NCBI GenBank assembly: GCA_035263105.1
Contig: DATFRO010000044.1
Span: 42,659 to 106,658 of the forward strand
Origin: DATBVX01 sp035263105
Lineage (GTDB): Bacteria > Pseudomonadota > Gammaproteobacteria > Steroidobacterales > Steroidobacteraceae
Direction of reading: 5' to 3'
DNA: 64,000 nt
The position numbers were made by a program, and so were the translations under genes. Below are positions 17,863 through 27,061 of this stretch, one piece after another (within the stretch, counting starts at the first letter, position 1; the number at the start of each line of letters is the position of its first letter). Under the pieces are notes generated by a model, which saw nothing but the letters and a program-made list of their open reading frames with translations, was not told the origin of the DNA and did not search any database.

Positions 17863-19787
17863 GGCTGCGATGTTACGCGCTCGAGCATTGCCACCGCTTC
17901 GCGCAGGTTGGTGGTCACCGGCATGGGCGGCAGGCTCTGGATGAAGATGCTGCCGTAGCGCCGCGTCATCAGGCGTGGATCGCAGATCATCACCACGCCC
18001 GCATCACCGGCGTCGCGAATCAGTCGTCCCACGCCTTGCTTCAGCGCCAGTACGGCCTGCGGTAGCTGATACTCGAAGAAAGGATTGCCACCGTGTCGGC
18101 GAATGGCCTCGAGTCGCGCCGCGAGCACCGGATCGTCGGGCGAAGCGAACGGCAGCTTGTCGATCACGACCAGCGAGAGCGCCTGCCCCTTGACGTCGAC
18201 GCCTTCCCAGAAGCTCCCGGTACCGAGCAACACTGCGTTGCCGAGCTCGCGGAACCGGCGCAGCAGCTGCTCGCGCGGCGCTTCGCCCTGGATCAGCACC
18301 GGGAAGAGGTTGCGTGTCGCTTTCTGCTTGAGCCACGCGGCGCCGTCGGCGAGCGCGCGATGGCTGGTGAAGAGAATGAATGCGCGTCCGCCCGCCGCTT
18401 CGAGCAGCGGCCACGCCGCCTGCATGACGTGATGTGCATGCGCCGGATCGGCCGGATCCGACATCGACTCCGGCAGGTAGAGCAGCGCCTGGCGACGGTA
18501 GTCGAAGGGACTATCGATATGCACCGTGCGGGCGTCGGGCACGCCGATGCGCTGCGTGAAGTGACTGAAGTCCTCGCCCACCGCCAGCGTTGCGGAGGTG
18601 AAGATCCACGCGCAGGCCTGCGCCTCGATGAACTGCTGCAGCCGGCTGGCGATCTCGAACGGCGTGAACTGCAGCGTCCAGCCCTGCGCGTACGCTTCGA
18701 TCCAGCGCACGCCGGATTCCTCATCGGCCGTGCGCAGCTGCGCACAGCGCGCCGCCAGTTCCACCGCGCGGCTCACGCAATGACCGATGCCCGCGGAACT
18801 GCTGCCGGAGGCTTCCAGCGCCTCACGCAGTGCCTCGAGGTGTGACTCGATTTCAGCCAGCCGCTCGATGGCAGTGGCGCTGAGCGCCCCCCAATCGATG
18901 CGTTTCTCGCCGCGTGGCAGCTCGCGACGGAACTCGCCCACCAGCTCCTCGAGCGCGCGCAGGCTGGCATCGAGCGCCGCGCTGCCGACGTGCGCCGCGC
19001 GCAGCTCCGCGTTCACGTCCCGCACCAGGCTCAGAATCTGTCGCGCACTGAGGTTCGCGCCGAAGAACTGCGCGGCGATTTCGGGGACCTGGTGCGCCTC
19101 GTCGAGAATCAGCGCTTCGGTCCCCGGCAGCAGATCGCCGAAGCCGCCTTCCTTGAGCGCCAAGTCGGCGAGCAGCAGGTGGTGATTGACGATGACGATA
19201 TCCGCCGCCTGTGCTGCACGGCGCGCGGCGACCACGTGACATTCGTTGAACTGCGGACAATCCGTGCCCAGGCAGTTCTCGCGTGTCGAAGTGACGGCCG
19301 GCCACACGGGGTGATTCTCGGGCAGATCACCGAGCTCGCTGATGTCGCCACCGCGGGTGCGCAGCGACCAGTCCACGACTTTGTCGAGGGCACCGCCTTC
19401 GGCTCCCGGGAACGGCAGCGAGCGCTCCGCGGACGCGAGGGCGAGCCGATGCTTGCAGAGGTAGTTGGCTCGCCCCTTGAGGAGCGCGATCTTCACCGGC
19501 CGGCCGATGGCCGCGCTGACCGCCGGCAGGTCGCGGTGGTAGAGCTGATCCTGCAGGGTGCGCGTGCCCGTGGAGATGATCGCGTGGCGGCGCGACAGCA
19601 GCGCCGGGACGAGGTAGGCGAAGGTCTTGCCGGTGCCGGTGCCGGCCTCGATCACCAGCGGCTCGAGCGCCGCCAGCGCCTGCGCCACGCACCGGGCCAT
19701 CTCGAGTTGTTCCGCGCGCGGTGCGAAGCCGGGCAGAGTCCGGGCGAGCGGTCCATCGATGCCCAGGATATCGTCGCAGTCTTTCAA
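17859..19787 (-). CDS. yoaA: YoaA/DinG-family iron-sulfur ATP-dependent DNA helicase
   Basis: XPD-like superfamily 2 helicase of 642 residues. Walker A is EAGTGTGKT (residues 47-55). The iron-sulfur cysteines are visible as YLCKHR (Cys111) and ENCLGTDCPQFNECH (Cys172, 177, 183). The DEAH box is ILDEAHQVPE (229-232). C-terminal motifs include LFTSHRALADG, LGTGSFWEGVDVKG and GVGRLIRDAGDAGV. Family knowledge: YoaA works with the polymerase III chi subunit in repair of damaged forks. It ends in a four-base overlap with tsaB and begins one base after the stop of the giant outer-membrane protein gene. Confidence 0.95.
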   Translation of the reverse strand: MKDCDDILGIDGPLARTLPGFAPRAEQLEMARCVAQALAALEPLVIEAGTGTGKTFAYLVPALLSRRHAIISTGTRTLQDQLYHRDLPAVSAAIGRPVKIALLKGRANYLCKHRLALASAERSLPFPGAEGGALDKVVDWSLRTRGGDISELGDLPENHPVWPAVTSTRENCLGTDCPQFNECHVVAARRAAQAADIVIVNHHLLLADLALKEGGFGDLLPGTEALILDEAHQVPEIAAQFFGANLSARQILSLVRDVNAELRAAHVGSAALDASLRALEELVGEFRRELPRGEKRIDWGALSATAIERLAEIESHLEALREALEASGSSSAGIGHCVSRAVELAARCAQLRTADEESGVRWIEAYAQGWTLQFTPFEIASRLQQFIEAQACAWIFTSATLAVGEDFSHFTQRIGVPDARTVHIDSPFDYRRQALLYLPESMSDPADPAHAHHVMQAAWPLLEAAGGRAFILFTSHRALADGAAWLKQKATRNLFPVLIQGEAPREQLLRRFRELGNAVLLGTGSFWEGVDVKGQALSLVVIDKLPFASPDDPVLAARLEAIRRHGGNPFFEYQLPQAVLALKQGVGRLIRDAGDAGVVMICDPRLMTRRYGSIFIQSLPPMPVTTNLREAVAMLERVTSQP

Positions 19788-19788
19788 A

Positions 19789-22700
19789 TCAGAACCTGGA
19801 GCTCAGTTCCCTGAAGGTGTCCTGGTCGGCCTTGATGCGCAGTTTAATGAACGGGCCCTGGTCCGTGTAACGATTACGCGAGAAATCTTCGTCGTGGAAG
19901 CCGGCGAAATTGTAGCCGACCGCGATCCAGACGTTGCGCGCGATGTTGATCCCCAGGTCCGCGCCCAGCGAGTACTCGTGCACCCCGGCACTCCACGAGT
20001 TGAGCGTCGACATCTGCACACCCACATCGAAGCGCGGTCCGAGGTCGCGGCGCACGTCGAAACCATAGAGATCGCTGTAACCGCTGTAGACGTCGCTGTC
20101 GATCGTCGAGCGGTTGTAGCGCGTGCCGAACTGCAGCCCGACCTGCGTCTGCTCGTCGAGCTTCCAGTTGGCGTTGAAGGCGTCGACGGCGCGCCACGAC
20201 TCGAGATCCTGCAGCGGCCCGTTGTTGTCCTCGGTGATGAGGTCGAGCCGGTTGAGCAGGATCCAGCGGCTCACGGTGGGGCGATACGCCCAGCCGAAAC
20301 TCAGATCCACGCGCGTGTCGCGGTTGCCGGTGGCGAGGTCGCTGTTCAACGCGAACAGCGAGAGCGAGAAGGCATGGCCGCCGATCGGCTCGCGATACAG
20401 CCCGGTCGTGAGCGACACGCGATTCTCGAGATCGGCGTTGCGATATTCGAGGCGCGAGGTCATCTTCCAGAAGTCGCCGCGATACGAGGCTCCGGCGTAG
20501 GTCGCGAAGAAGTCGCCCGTGAGATCGCCCGAGGCGAGCGGCACCTGCGGACTGATCGGTTTCACGGCCGCGTCTGTAATAGTGCGGCTCTGGTCCACGC
20601 CGAAATCCATCGCCCAGCGATTGCCGAGCTGCACGCCCTGGGTGAGGCCGAGGTTCGCGAAGGTGCGCGGACCGAACTCCGACTGCTCGGCGTTGAAGCT
20701 CGAGACCACCTCGGCGCGTTCCCACGGTGAGGCACGCACGCCGACGCGGGTCATGTTGCTCGACAGGCTCTCGCCTTCGGCGTGCTCGAACTCGCTGAAC
20801 AGCGTCATGTCCTGCGTCGCGCGCCAGTCCGCGCCCACCACCGCGCGCGCCGGGAAATCCGGGCTCGAGTCATTGCCGCCCACGGTGCTTTCCGCCGAGG
20901 CACGCAGGCGCACGCGCTTGTCGAACAGGTCCATGCTGCCGTTGACGTAGGCCTGGTCCGAGACCTGCGCTTCACCGTCGATCTGGTCGCTGACATGGCG
21001 CAGGCCGACGCCCGCCGCACGCACGTCGTCCTGGTAGTGCACTTCCGCCGAACCGGCATCGCGCGTATTGCCCGAGTCGATGTACTCCTGCTGGTAGGCT
21101 TCCGCCTGAACCGCAATGGTGTCGGTCAGTTTGACGCGGCCGTCGGCGCCGTATTTGCGCGTGCCGGACTCGGTCGAGAGCTGCTGGCCGAGGCCGAAAC
21201 CCTGTTCCTGCTCGCGCACGTAGACGTGCGCGTCGGCGCGCCCACTCTGGTGCGTGAGCTCCGCGACGTAAGCGTGTGCGTCACTGCCGGCGACCGCGCT
21301 CTGCGAGGTCTGGGCCACTTCCGCCTTGACCTCGGTACCCGCGCCGATCTTCCACTGCATGTCGGCACCCGCCAGCTGGCGATCGCCCGCCTGCGCGCCT
21401 TCGTGCACGAAGGTGGCGCCGAGCTCGACCTTGTCGCCCGCGAGTTTGACCGCGGCACGGCCGCCCGCCGTCAGCGCTTCACTCTGCGCGCCCGCGGTCT
21501 CGTATTCGACGATGATGAACACCGGGTTGAAGTTGCTGTCGCGATCCGGCACCGGCTCCTTGAAGAAGAGCTCGCCGCGCTCGTAGTCGAGGCTGTAGTC
21601 GAGGAAGCGCGTCAGCGTGCGCGAATCGACGATCTGCTCCGTGTGGAAGCGGTCGCGCACTTCGATACGCAGCTTGTCGCTGCCGATCACCAGCGGCGTA
21701 TGCGAGAGGTGATACAGGCCCGAAGTGCCGTCGCCGCGCAGCTCGTCCTTGACGAAGCCCTGCGCGCTGTCCGCCGCGAAGGCGTTCGCGCTCCAGTTCT
21801 TGCCGGCGTACTCCGTGTGCAGGCCGCTGAGGCTGCGACTGTAGCGCGACAGCTCCGTAACCGTGAGCCCGGTGTCGAAATCGCCGAACAGCGCGTAGAA
21901 CTGGCGGCGCTCGAGCTTCAGGTACAGCTTGTGCTGGCTCGCCGCCTCGTTGCGCTGCTCGGTCGCATCGCCGTACAGCGTGTAGTAGCGATTCGGCTCG
22001 ATCACACCCTGCAACCGCGCCTCGGCCTCGCTGCGATCGCGCGCCGAGTCGTAAGCCATCGTGAGCAGGAAATCGCCGCGGATGCGGCCCTTCGCGAAGA
22101 AGGCGACGCGGCCGGTTTCATCCATGCCCTCTTCGATGCCGTCCTCGTGTGCCGCTTCGCTGTTCTGGCTGATGGTCTGGTACGCGGCCGTGCCCTCGGC
22201 GATGCCGACGACGACCCAGTCGCGAGCCGCCGGCGTCAGCCACGCGCGGATCTCCTGCTCGCGATCGTTGCTGAACTTGAGGTGCACGACCACCTGGCCG
22301 CTCTGCGTGGTCGGCTCGAGCTCGATCGTGGCCACACCGCCGTCCTCGACGGCGTATGTGGGCTCGCGATGCCCGGTGGCGACGAGCTGGTTTTCGGTGA
22401 GCGCCTGCACCTCGAACGACGAGCGATGCGGCGGATCGACCTGGTACGTGCCGAGTGTGCCGCGGCGGGCGGGCTTCCCGTATGCATCGGTCACCTTGAT
22501 GCGAATCAGCGGGTGCGTGCGGCCGTCCGCCACCAGCGTGGAAGCGGTGGCGTCGTACTCCGCGCGCACCGGCCCGCCGCCGAAATGAATGGCTCTCTCG
22601 AGCCGCTCGACCTCGACACCCTGCGCGTCACGCACGATGGCGACCAGCTGGCTCGGGCCCTCCGGAATATCGACGCCGCGCCACAGGTCGACCGCGACGG

Positions 22701-25344
22701 TGCGCGCCTGATTTTCGGACGTCCCGTAGAAGTTGAGCGGGCTCACCGGCGAGCCGTTGAGGCGCAGTTCCACCGTCTGCCCGGGCAAGTGCCGGACCGC
22801 AGCCTTAATGCTCGTGATCACCGGGAAGAAGTCTTCGCGCGGCAGCTCCCAGCCGATCCCCGGCGTCAGCGATTCGATGTTGGCCACTTCGCCGCCTTCG
22901 GCATCGACATCGACATGCGGCTTGGAGTCCACCGCTGCCATGGACCTCGGCGCCTTGAGGAACGCGAGCACGCCGAGCGTCTGTGCGCTCGTGGTCGCGG
23001 CGCTCGCCCCGTCGGCGCCCGCAAGTGACAGCGACACCGTATCGGTCTTCTGCCCGTTCTTGGTCGGCGAATCGAACAGCAGCATGGCGCGCACGGCCGC
23101 GTCCGCGCTGGCCGTCGCCGCCTGGACCGCAAAACTCACCCGCTGGTGCCAGTGGGCCGTCGCCTCGCCAAGCCGGAACGTGAGGAGCGAGCCGGACTGC
23201 TCTGCGTCACCGATCGCCTTGCCATCGGCGCTCGCGCTGCCGGGCACGTAGGCGAACTGCTCGGGCAGCATCACCAGGGCCTTGAGATTGCCGACCGCGA
23301 CCCCTTCGACCGCCATGTCGATGCTGAGCCGCGTGCCGTCCGCCGTCGCCGCCACGTCGCGATCGAGGGTGAGCGACACATTGCCTTCAGGAGGCTTGCG
23401 CGTCGTCAGGTTGAAATCCGCGCGCCACAGCGAGCCGCCGCGCACATCGACAAACTGCGAGTAGGCGCGATCCGCGTGCCGGCTCGCAGCACCGCAACTC
23501 ACTGGCTCCAGCGTGTCGGCGATGCTGTCCGTATCCATCTGCACGACGTGCGAGCCCGGCGTCACGTCCTCAAAGTGATACTTGCCTTCGCTGTCGGTCA
23601 CGCTGTAGCGACCGTCTTCGAGGTACACGCGCACGCCCTCGACGCCCTGCGCCTGCAGCGCGTCGGCATTGCAGCCGCCGTCGACGACGCGGCCCATGAT
23701 GAAGGCGCGATTGCTGTTCAGCGCCTGCTGCACGCGGATCATGCTGCTCGCCGGATTCGAGACCAGGTTCCCGGCGCCCGTCGCCGAGGCGCGGTTGGTC
23801 AGCACGTCGTTCTTCACGCTGAGCGTGATCGCAGCGACATAGCGTATCGTGACCTTCTGGCCCGGGCCGAGGTCGCCACTGTCGAAGGTCAGCGTGCGGC
23901 CGTCGGGCGCGATCTGCGGATCGGCGCCGCGCACGGCGGCGAGTTGATCGCGAACGACGCGCGTCGAGCCTGGCTGATAGCGCAGGCCGGCCGGGAGAAT
24001 ATCCGTGATGTGCGTCGCGGTGATCGTGCCGGCGGTGCCGGGGTTCTCGAGCATCAAGGTGTACTGCACGAAATCGCCCGGCGACGCCAGCGTCGTTAGG
24101 GTCGACTTCTGCAGGAAAAGCCGCGTGCCGGTCGGATCCAGCGGCACGTCGAGGTTCGCCGTCGAGGGTTCGGCCACCGTGTAGGCGTTGCCAAACGAGC
24201 CGGCATTGAGCGTGAACGGCGCATTGGGCAAGGTCTGCAGCGTCGCCGGATCCGCGGTCGACGGGAAGCGGTAGCTCACCGGGGTCGTGAGCTCGTAGCG
24301 GTAGCTCCCCGGCGCATTCACGACCGGGAAGCGGAACGTACCCGCAGCGAAGGTGTAACTGCTGCCGCCCGAGTCGGTCACGGTCGAGCCCGTGACGATC
24401 TCGCTCGGGAAAGTGCTGACGCCATCGTCGCCGCGAACCACCGCCGGCGCGCCCGTAGTGGCATCCACGAGCCGGATGCGCACGCCGTCGACCGGTTGGC
24501 CGGTGTGAGAGTCGAAGATCAATCCAGTCGGGTCGATGGCCGCACTGGCCGCGACCGTGTCGGTCGCATCGCGCGGGTCGACGTAACTGCTGCTGAGCGT
24601 CGCGTCCCGGGCGACCTGCAGCGTGCAGTCGCCGGGCGTCGCCGCCCCTGCGCTCGTCTGAACGTAGCCGACGAAGATGCCGCTCGTCGGCGTGGTCTCG
24701 GTCAAGCGCAACGTCTCGCGATCGCCCGTCTGCTGAGCCGTCACCTGCACGACGACGCTGTCGCGCACCGTGGCATCGCGGTTCTGGTCCGCGTCCACCA
24801 GGCGGACGAACAGGGGTTCGCCGCCGTGATAGCTCGCCGTGCCTGCGAGTGCGATCGGCTGCGTCGGGTCAATCGTCTGACCGCCGATCAGCACGGGATT
24901 CGGAAGAGGCTGGAAGGTGCTTCCTGCAAGGCACTCAGTCGGTCCCGCCGGTTCGCTGACGACCGGTGTGCTGCTCGGTCGCAGCAGCTCGATCGCCGCG
25001 CGCGACGCCGGCGGCTCGACGAGAGTGACTACTTCGTTGCTGAGAACGGTACGTGCCGCACCACCACTGGTCGTGTAACTCGCCTGACCCGTGTTGCGGA
25101 TCGCCGTACCCGGGGCTGATTGCGCCGCGGCCACCTGCACGCCACCGGCCAGCACGCACGCGCACGCGAGCACCCCGCGCCACAAATGCAGCGGGGCAGA
25201 GCGGACCCGAAGGTCCGCCCTGCCCCGGTTTGTGGCCGGAGTATCGAATGCCCGGTCGCGCAACCGGCTGGCGGCCGACTGCAGGTGTACGGCCATCAGC
25301 CTGAAGGCTGTACCGAGCGACCGCATTGCGGTCTGCTCAGTCAT
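19789..25344 (-). CDS. Giant DUF11-containing outer-membrane beta-barrel protein
   Basis: Uncharacterised 1851-residue surface protein. GGAG lies 6 bases before the ATG at 25344, yet the hydrophobic signal segment (LWRGVLACACVLAGGVQVAAA) only starts near residue 54, an unusually long N-region. Domains in order: a beta-rich part with AIRNTGQASYTT; a DUF11 repeat (LASPGDFVQYTLMLENPGTAG, about 415-530); a Cna-B/SdrD-like fold (GVEGVRVYLEDGRYSVTD, about 560-610); further Ig-like parts (IRIKVTDAYGKPARRGTLG); and from about residue 1080 a large beta barrel (EPNRYYTLYGD, LYLKLERRQFYALFGDF). It ends in Phe (RELSSRF), the BAM insertion signal. It is last in a four-gene run of DUF11-type proteins. An export, anchoring or assembly role for those proteins is inference. 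Confidence 0.85.
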   Translation of the reverse strand: MTEQTAMRSLGTAFRLMAVHLQSAASRLRDRAFDTPATNRGRADLRVRSAPLHLWRGVLACACVLAGGVQVAAAQSAPGTAIRNTGQASYTTSGGAARTVLSNEVVTLVEPPASRAAIELLRPSSTPVVSEPAGPTECLAGSTFQPLPNPVLIGGQTIDPTQPIALAGTASYHGGEPLFVRLVDADQNRDATVRDSVVVQVTAQQTGDRETLRLTETTPTSGIFVGYVQTSAGAATPGDCTLQVARDATLSSSYVDPRDATDTVAASAAIDPTGLIFDSHTGQPVDGVRIRLVDATTGAPAVVRGDDGVSTFPSEIVTGSTVTDSGGSSYTFAAGTFRFPVVNAPGSYRYELTTPVSYRFPSTADPATLQTLPNAPFTLNAGSFGNAYTVAEPSTANLDVPLDPTGTRLFLQKSTLTTLASPGDFVQYTLMLENPGTAGTITATHITDILPAGLRYQPGSTRVVRDQLAAVRGADPQIAPDGRTLTFDSGDLGPGQKVTIRYVAAITLSVKNDVLTNRASATGAGNLVSNPASSMIRVQQALNSNRAFIMGRVVDGGCNADALQAQGVEGVRVYLEDGRYSVTDSEGKYHFEDVTPGSHVVQMDTDSIADTLEPVSCGAASRHADRAYSQFVDVRGGSLWRADFNLTTRKPPEGNVSLTLDRDVAATADGTRLSIDMAVEGVAVGNLKALVMLPEQFAYVPGSASADGKAIGDAEQSGSLLTFRLGEATAHWHQRVSFAVQAATASADAAVRAMLLFDSPTKNGQKTDTVSLSLAGADGASAATTSAQTLGVLAFLKAPRSMAAVDSKPHVDVDAEGGEVANIESLTPGIGWELPREDFFPVITSIKAAVRHLPGQTVELRLNGSPVSPLNFYGTSENQARTVAVDLWRGVDIPEGPSQLVAIVRDAQGVEVERLERAIHFGGGPVRAEYDATASTLVADGRTHPLIRIKVTDAYGKPARRGTLGTYQVDPPHRSSFEVQALTENQLVATGHREPTYAVEDGGVATIELEPTTQSGQVVVHLKFSNDREQEIRAWLTPAARDWVVVGIAEGTAAYQTISQNSEAAHEDGIEEGMDETGRVAFFAKGRIRGDFLLTMAYDSARDRSEAEARLQGVIEPNRYYTLYGDATEQRNEAASQHKLYLKLERRQFYALFGDFDTGLTVTELSRYSRSLSGLHTEYAGKNWSANAFAADSAQGFVKDELRGDGTSGLYHLSHTPLVIGSDKLRIEVRDRFHTEQIVDSRTLTRFLDYSLDYERGELFFKEPVPDRDSNFNPVFIIVEYETAGAQSEALTAGGRAAVKLAGDKVELGATFVHEGAQAGDRQLAGADMQWKIGAGTEVKAEVAQTSQSAVAGSDAHAYVAELTHQSGRADAHVYVREQEQGFGLGQQLSTESGTRKYGADGRVKLTDTIAVQAEAYQQEYIDSGNTRDAGSAEVHYQDDVRAAGVGLRHVSDQIDGEAQVSDQAYVNGSMDLFDKRVRLRASAESTVGGNDSSPDFPARAVVGADWRATQDMTLFSEFEHAEGESLSSNMTRVGVRASPWERAEVVSSFNAEQSEFGPRTFANLGLTQGVQLGNRWAMDFGVDQSRTITDAAVKPISPQVPLASGDLTGDFFATYAGASYRGDFWKMTSRLEYRNADLENRVSLTTGLYREPIGGHAFSLSLFALNSDLATGNRDTRVDLSFGWAYRPTVSRWILLNRLDLITEDNNGPLQDLESWRAVDAFNANWKLDEQTQVGLQFGTRYNRSTIDSDVYSGYSDLYGFDVRRDLGPRFDVGVQMSTLNSWSAGVHEYSLGADLGINIARNVWIAVGYNFAGFHDEDFSRNRYTDQGPFIKLRIKADQDTFRELSSRF
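25192..25227 (-). other. 16-bp UUCG-capped hairpin inside the 5' coding part of the giant gene
   Basis: Read as mRNA: a 16-base arm beginning CGGGGCAGGGCGG and ending ACC, loop UUCG, then GGUCCGCUCUGCCCCG. All 16 positions pair, one as G-U. The loop is closed by C-G, the hyperstable cUUCGg form. It lies about 120 bases after the ATG, between the start codon and the signal-peptide coding part, and encodes RGRADLRVRSAP. Confidence 0.8.
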
Positions 25345-25362
25345 CCTTCACTCCGCTCGCGA

Positions 25363-26439
25363 TCAGTTGATCGTCGCGCGGAAGCGCACGATGGCGGTCT
25401 GACCCGCACCCACGCTGATCGGCGCGGTCGGGTTGACCGTCAGGGTCTGGCCGGTGCGCGTAACGCCGTCACCATTCGTATCAGCACCCGACTCCGCGAT
25501 ATAGCGCGTCGTCGTGGCGCCGATCTGCACTTCGACGTCAGTTGCGCCCGCGTAGGCACCCTGCACGAAGGTCAGGTTGGCGTTGAGCGTGTCGGTCACC
25601 GAGACGCCGCCCGCACTGGCAAGGCCCGTGTTGGCGATGCTCACCGTGTATTCCATCACGGCACCCGGAATCGCCTTCGGCTGGGTCGTGCCATTGAACG
25701 GATCGCTGACCACGGCCGAGGACTTGGTGATGGCGATGGCCGCGGACTGTACGAAGTACTGGTCGTCCGCAGTTTCGGTCGCATCCCGGCCCGCATCGGC
25801 GAACACGACGTCGACACCGGCGGTGTCGCCACCGGCGGTCTCGGTCTCGAGCGTTGCGCCGTTGCTGCCCGGCGTTGCCGCACGAGCCTGCAGGCGCACA
25901 TTCGCCACCTGCGCGTTGGCCGCGCCGTTGGGAATGTTCACCACCACGAACACCGTCACCGTGGCGTCCTTCGCCAGGGTGTTGATGTTGGCGACGTTGT
26001 CGACGCCCGCGTCGTACGTCCCGTTGGCATTGCTGTCGACGAACACGCTCAACGGCGCGAAGTCGATGTTGTCGTTGCGTCCGAACAGCGTCGTGCCGTT
26101 GGCCTGGTTGCTCGCCTGGAGCTGGTAACCCTCGGGCGAGTTACCCGTGTTGCTCACGGTGAAGGTGACGACCGCGGCAGTCTGCCCCGGACTCACGACG
26201 GTGGCGGCGCCACCGACTTCGCTCACCGTCAGGTCGATCTTGTTGTCCACCAGGAAGCTGGTGGGCGCACTCGTGATCGGGGCCTGATTCACGCCGCCCA
26301 CGTTGTAAGTCACCGTGGCGGTATTGCTGATCGACGTGCCCGCCGTCGTCCCGGTGGCGTGAGCCACCTGCACTGCGGCGAACAGTGACAGCAGCGCGGC
26401 CAGGCCGCTTGCTGCCTTCAGTCGCTTGATGATCGTCAT
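25363..26439 (-). CDS. Secreted DUF11-type repeat protein
   Basis: Exported protein of 358 residues, signal peptide MTIIKRLKAASGLAALLSLF to AHA. The mature part begins TGTTAGTSISNTATVTY, a pattern shared with its neighbours, and contains a DUF11-like beta-sandwich (PGAVMEYTVSIANTGLASAGG, then VTDTLNANLTFV). AGGAG lies 8 bases before the chosen ATG at 26439; a longer reading frame upstream has no signal-like start. Stop and next ATG (giant protein gene) are 18 bases apart. Function unknown. Similar proteins are usually surface-exposed. Confidence 0.85.
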   Translation of the reverse strand: MTIIKRLKAASGLAALLSLFAAVQVAHATGTTAGTSISNTATVTYNVGGVNQAPITSAPTSFLVDNKIDLTVSEVGGAATVVSPGQTAAVVTFTVSNTGNSPEGYQLQASNQANGTTLFGRNDNIDFAPLSVFVDSNANGTYDAGVDNVANINTLAKDATVTVFVVVNIPNGAANAQVANVRLQARAATPGSNGATLETETAGGDTAGVDVVFADAGRDATETADDQYFVQSAAIAITKSSAVVSDPFNGTTQPKAIPGAVMEYTVSIANTGLASAGGVSVTDTLNANLTFVQGAYAGATDVEVQIGATTTRYIAESGADTNGDGVTRTGQTLTVNPTAPISVGAGQTAIVRFRATIN

Positions 26440-26551
26440 TTCGATACTCCTGTCAGTTGAAAAAACGCAAGGCGCAGAACCGGAAGCCGCGGCCCCCTGC
26501 AAGGCCGCGACACCGTTTCCCCTGGAATCTCTGTGGAAGGGATTCGCGCTG

Positions 26552-27043
26552 TTATTCGAGCTTGGCGCGGAAGCGTGCGAACGCGACCGAGCCGGGCTTC
26601 AATGGGTTGCGCATCACCCAGCGAATGTTGGTGTACTCATCGGCACGCGCTGCACGCTGCGAGCCGTCGGGATTGGAAACCTTGAGCGCGGCGGGCTTGT
26701 CGTAGTGAAACCCGCTGTCGATCGAATAGCTGACCTCGGTGCCGGGGCCGACCGCCGAGTTGGCGACGAACTTCATGTGCTCCGGGACCGGGTTGTCGAT
26801 GACGACGTTGTCGGCCGCCTCGTCGCAGATGTTGGTCGCGCTCACGGTGTAGACGACCTCATCGCCCGGCACGATCTTCTCGGCTGGCACCAGTCGCGTC
26901 GTCTTTTCGCCGCGGTCGTTGGTGTCGACTTTCTCGATCTCCGCAACGGTCTTGAGCAGAATGCAGTCCTTCTGCTGCGCCATGGCCGTCGTGGCCGCAA
27001 ACGCCAGCACCATTCCCGCCGCAAAGATCTTCATCCGTTTCAT
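26552..27043 (-). CDS. Small secreted DUF11-like protein
   Basis: Exported protein of 163 residues with signal peptide MKRMKIFAAGMVLAFAATTAMA. One DUF11-like fold is visible: PGDEVVYTVSATNICDEAADN, then VVIDNPVPEHMKFVANSA, and an ending IRWVMRNPLKPGSVAFARFRAKLE. It has two cysteines in the mature part. AGGAG is 8 bases before the ATG and the gap to the previous gene is 18 bases. It may be a single-domain subunit that works with the larger relatives either side. No known function. Confidence 0.85.
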   Translation of the reverse strand: MKRMKIFAAGMVLAFAATTAMAQQKDCILLKTVAEIEKVDTNDRGEKTTRLVPAEKIVPGDEVVYTVSATNICDEAADNVVIDNPVPEHMKFVANSAVGPGTEVSYSIDSGFHYDKPAALKVSNPDGSQRAARADEYTNIRWVMRNPLKPGSVAFARFRAKLE

Positions 27044-27061
27044 GACTTCGCTCCTGAAGCT

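Noticed and set aside
20782..23028. 748-codon plus-strand open frame, and a similar 751-codon frame at 41226-43481
   Set aside because: Both are high-GC shadows opposite the giant outer-membrane gene and the GGDEF/EAL gene, with low-complexity Arg/Val/Ala-rich translations.
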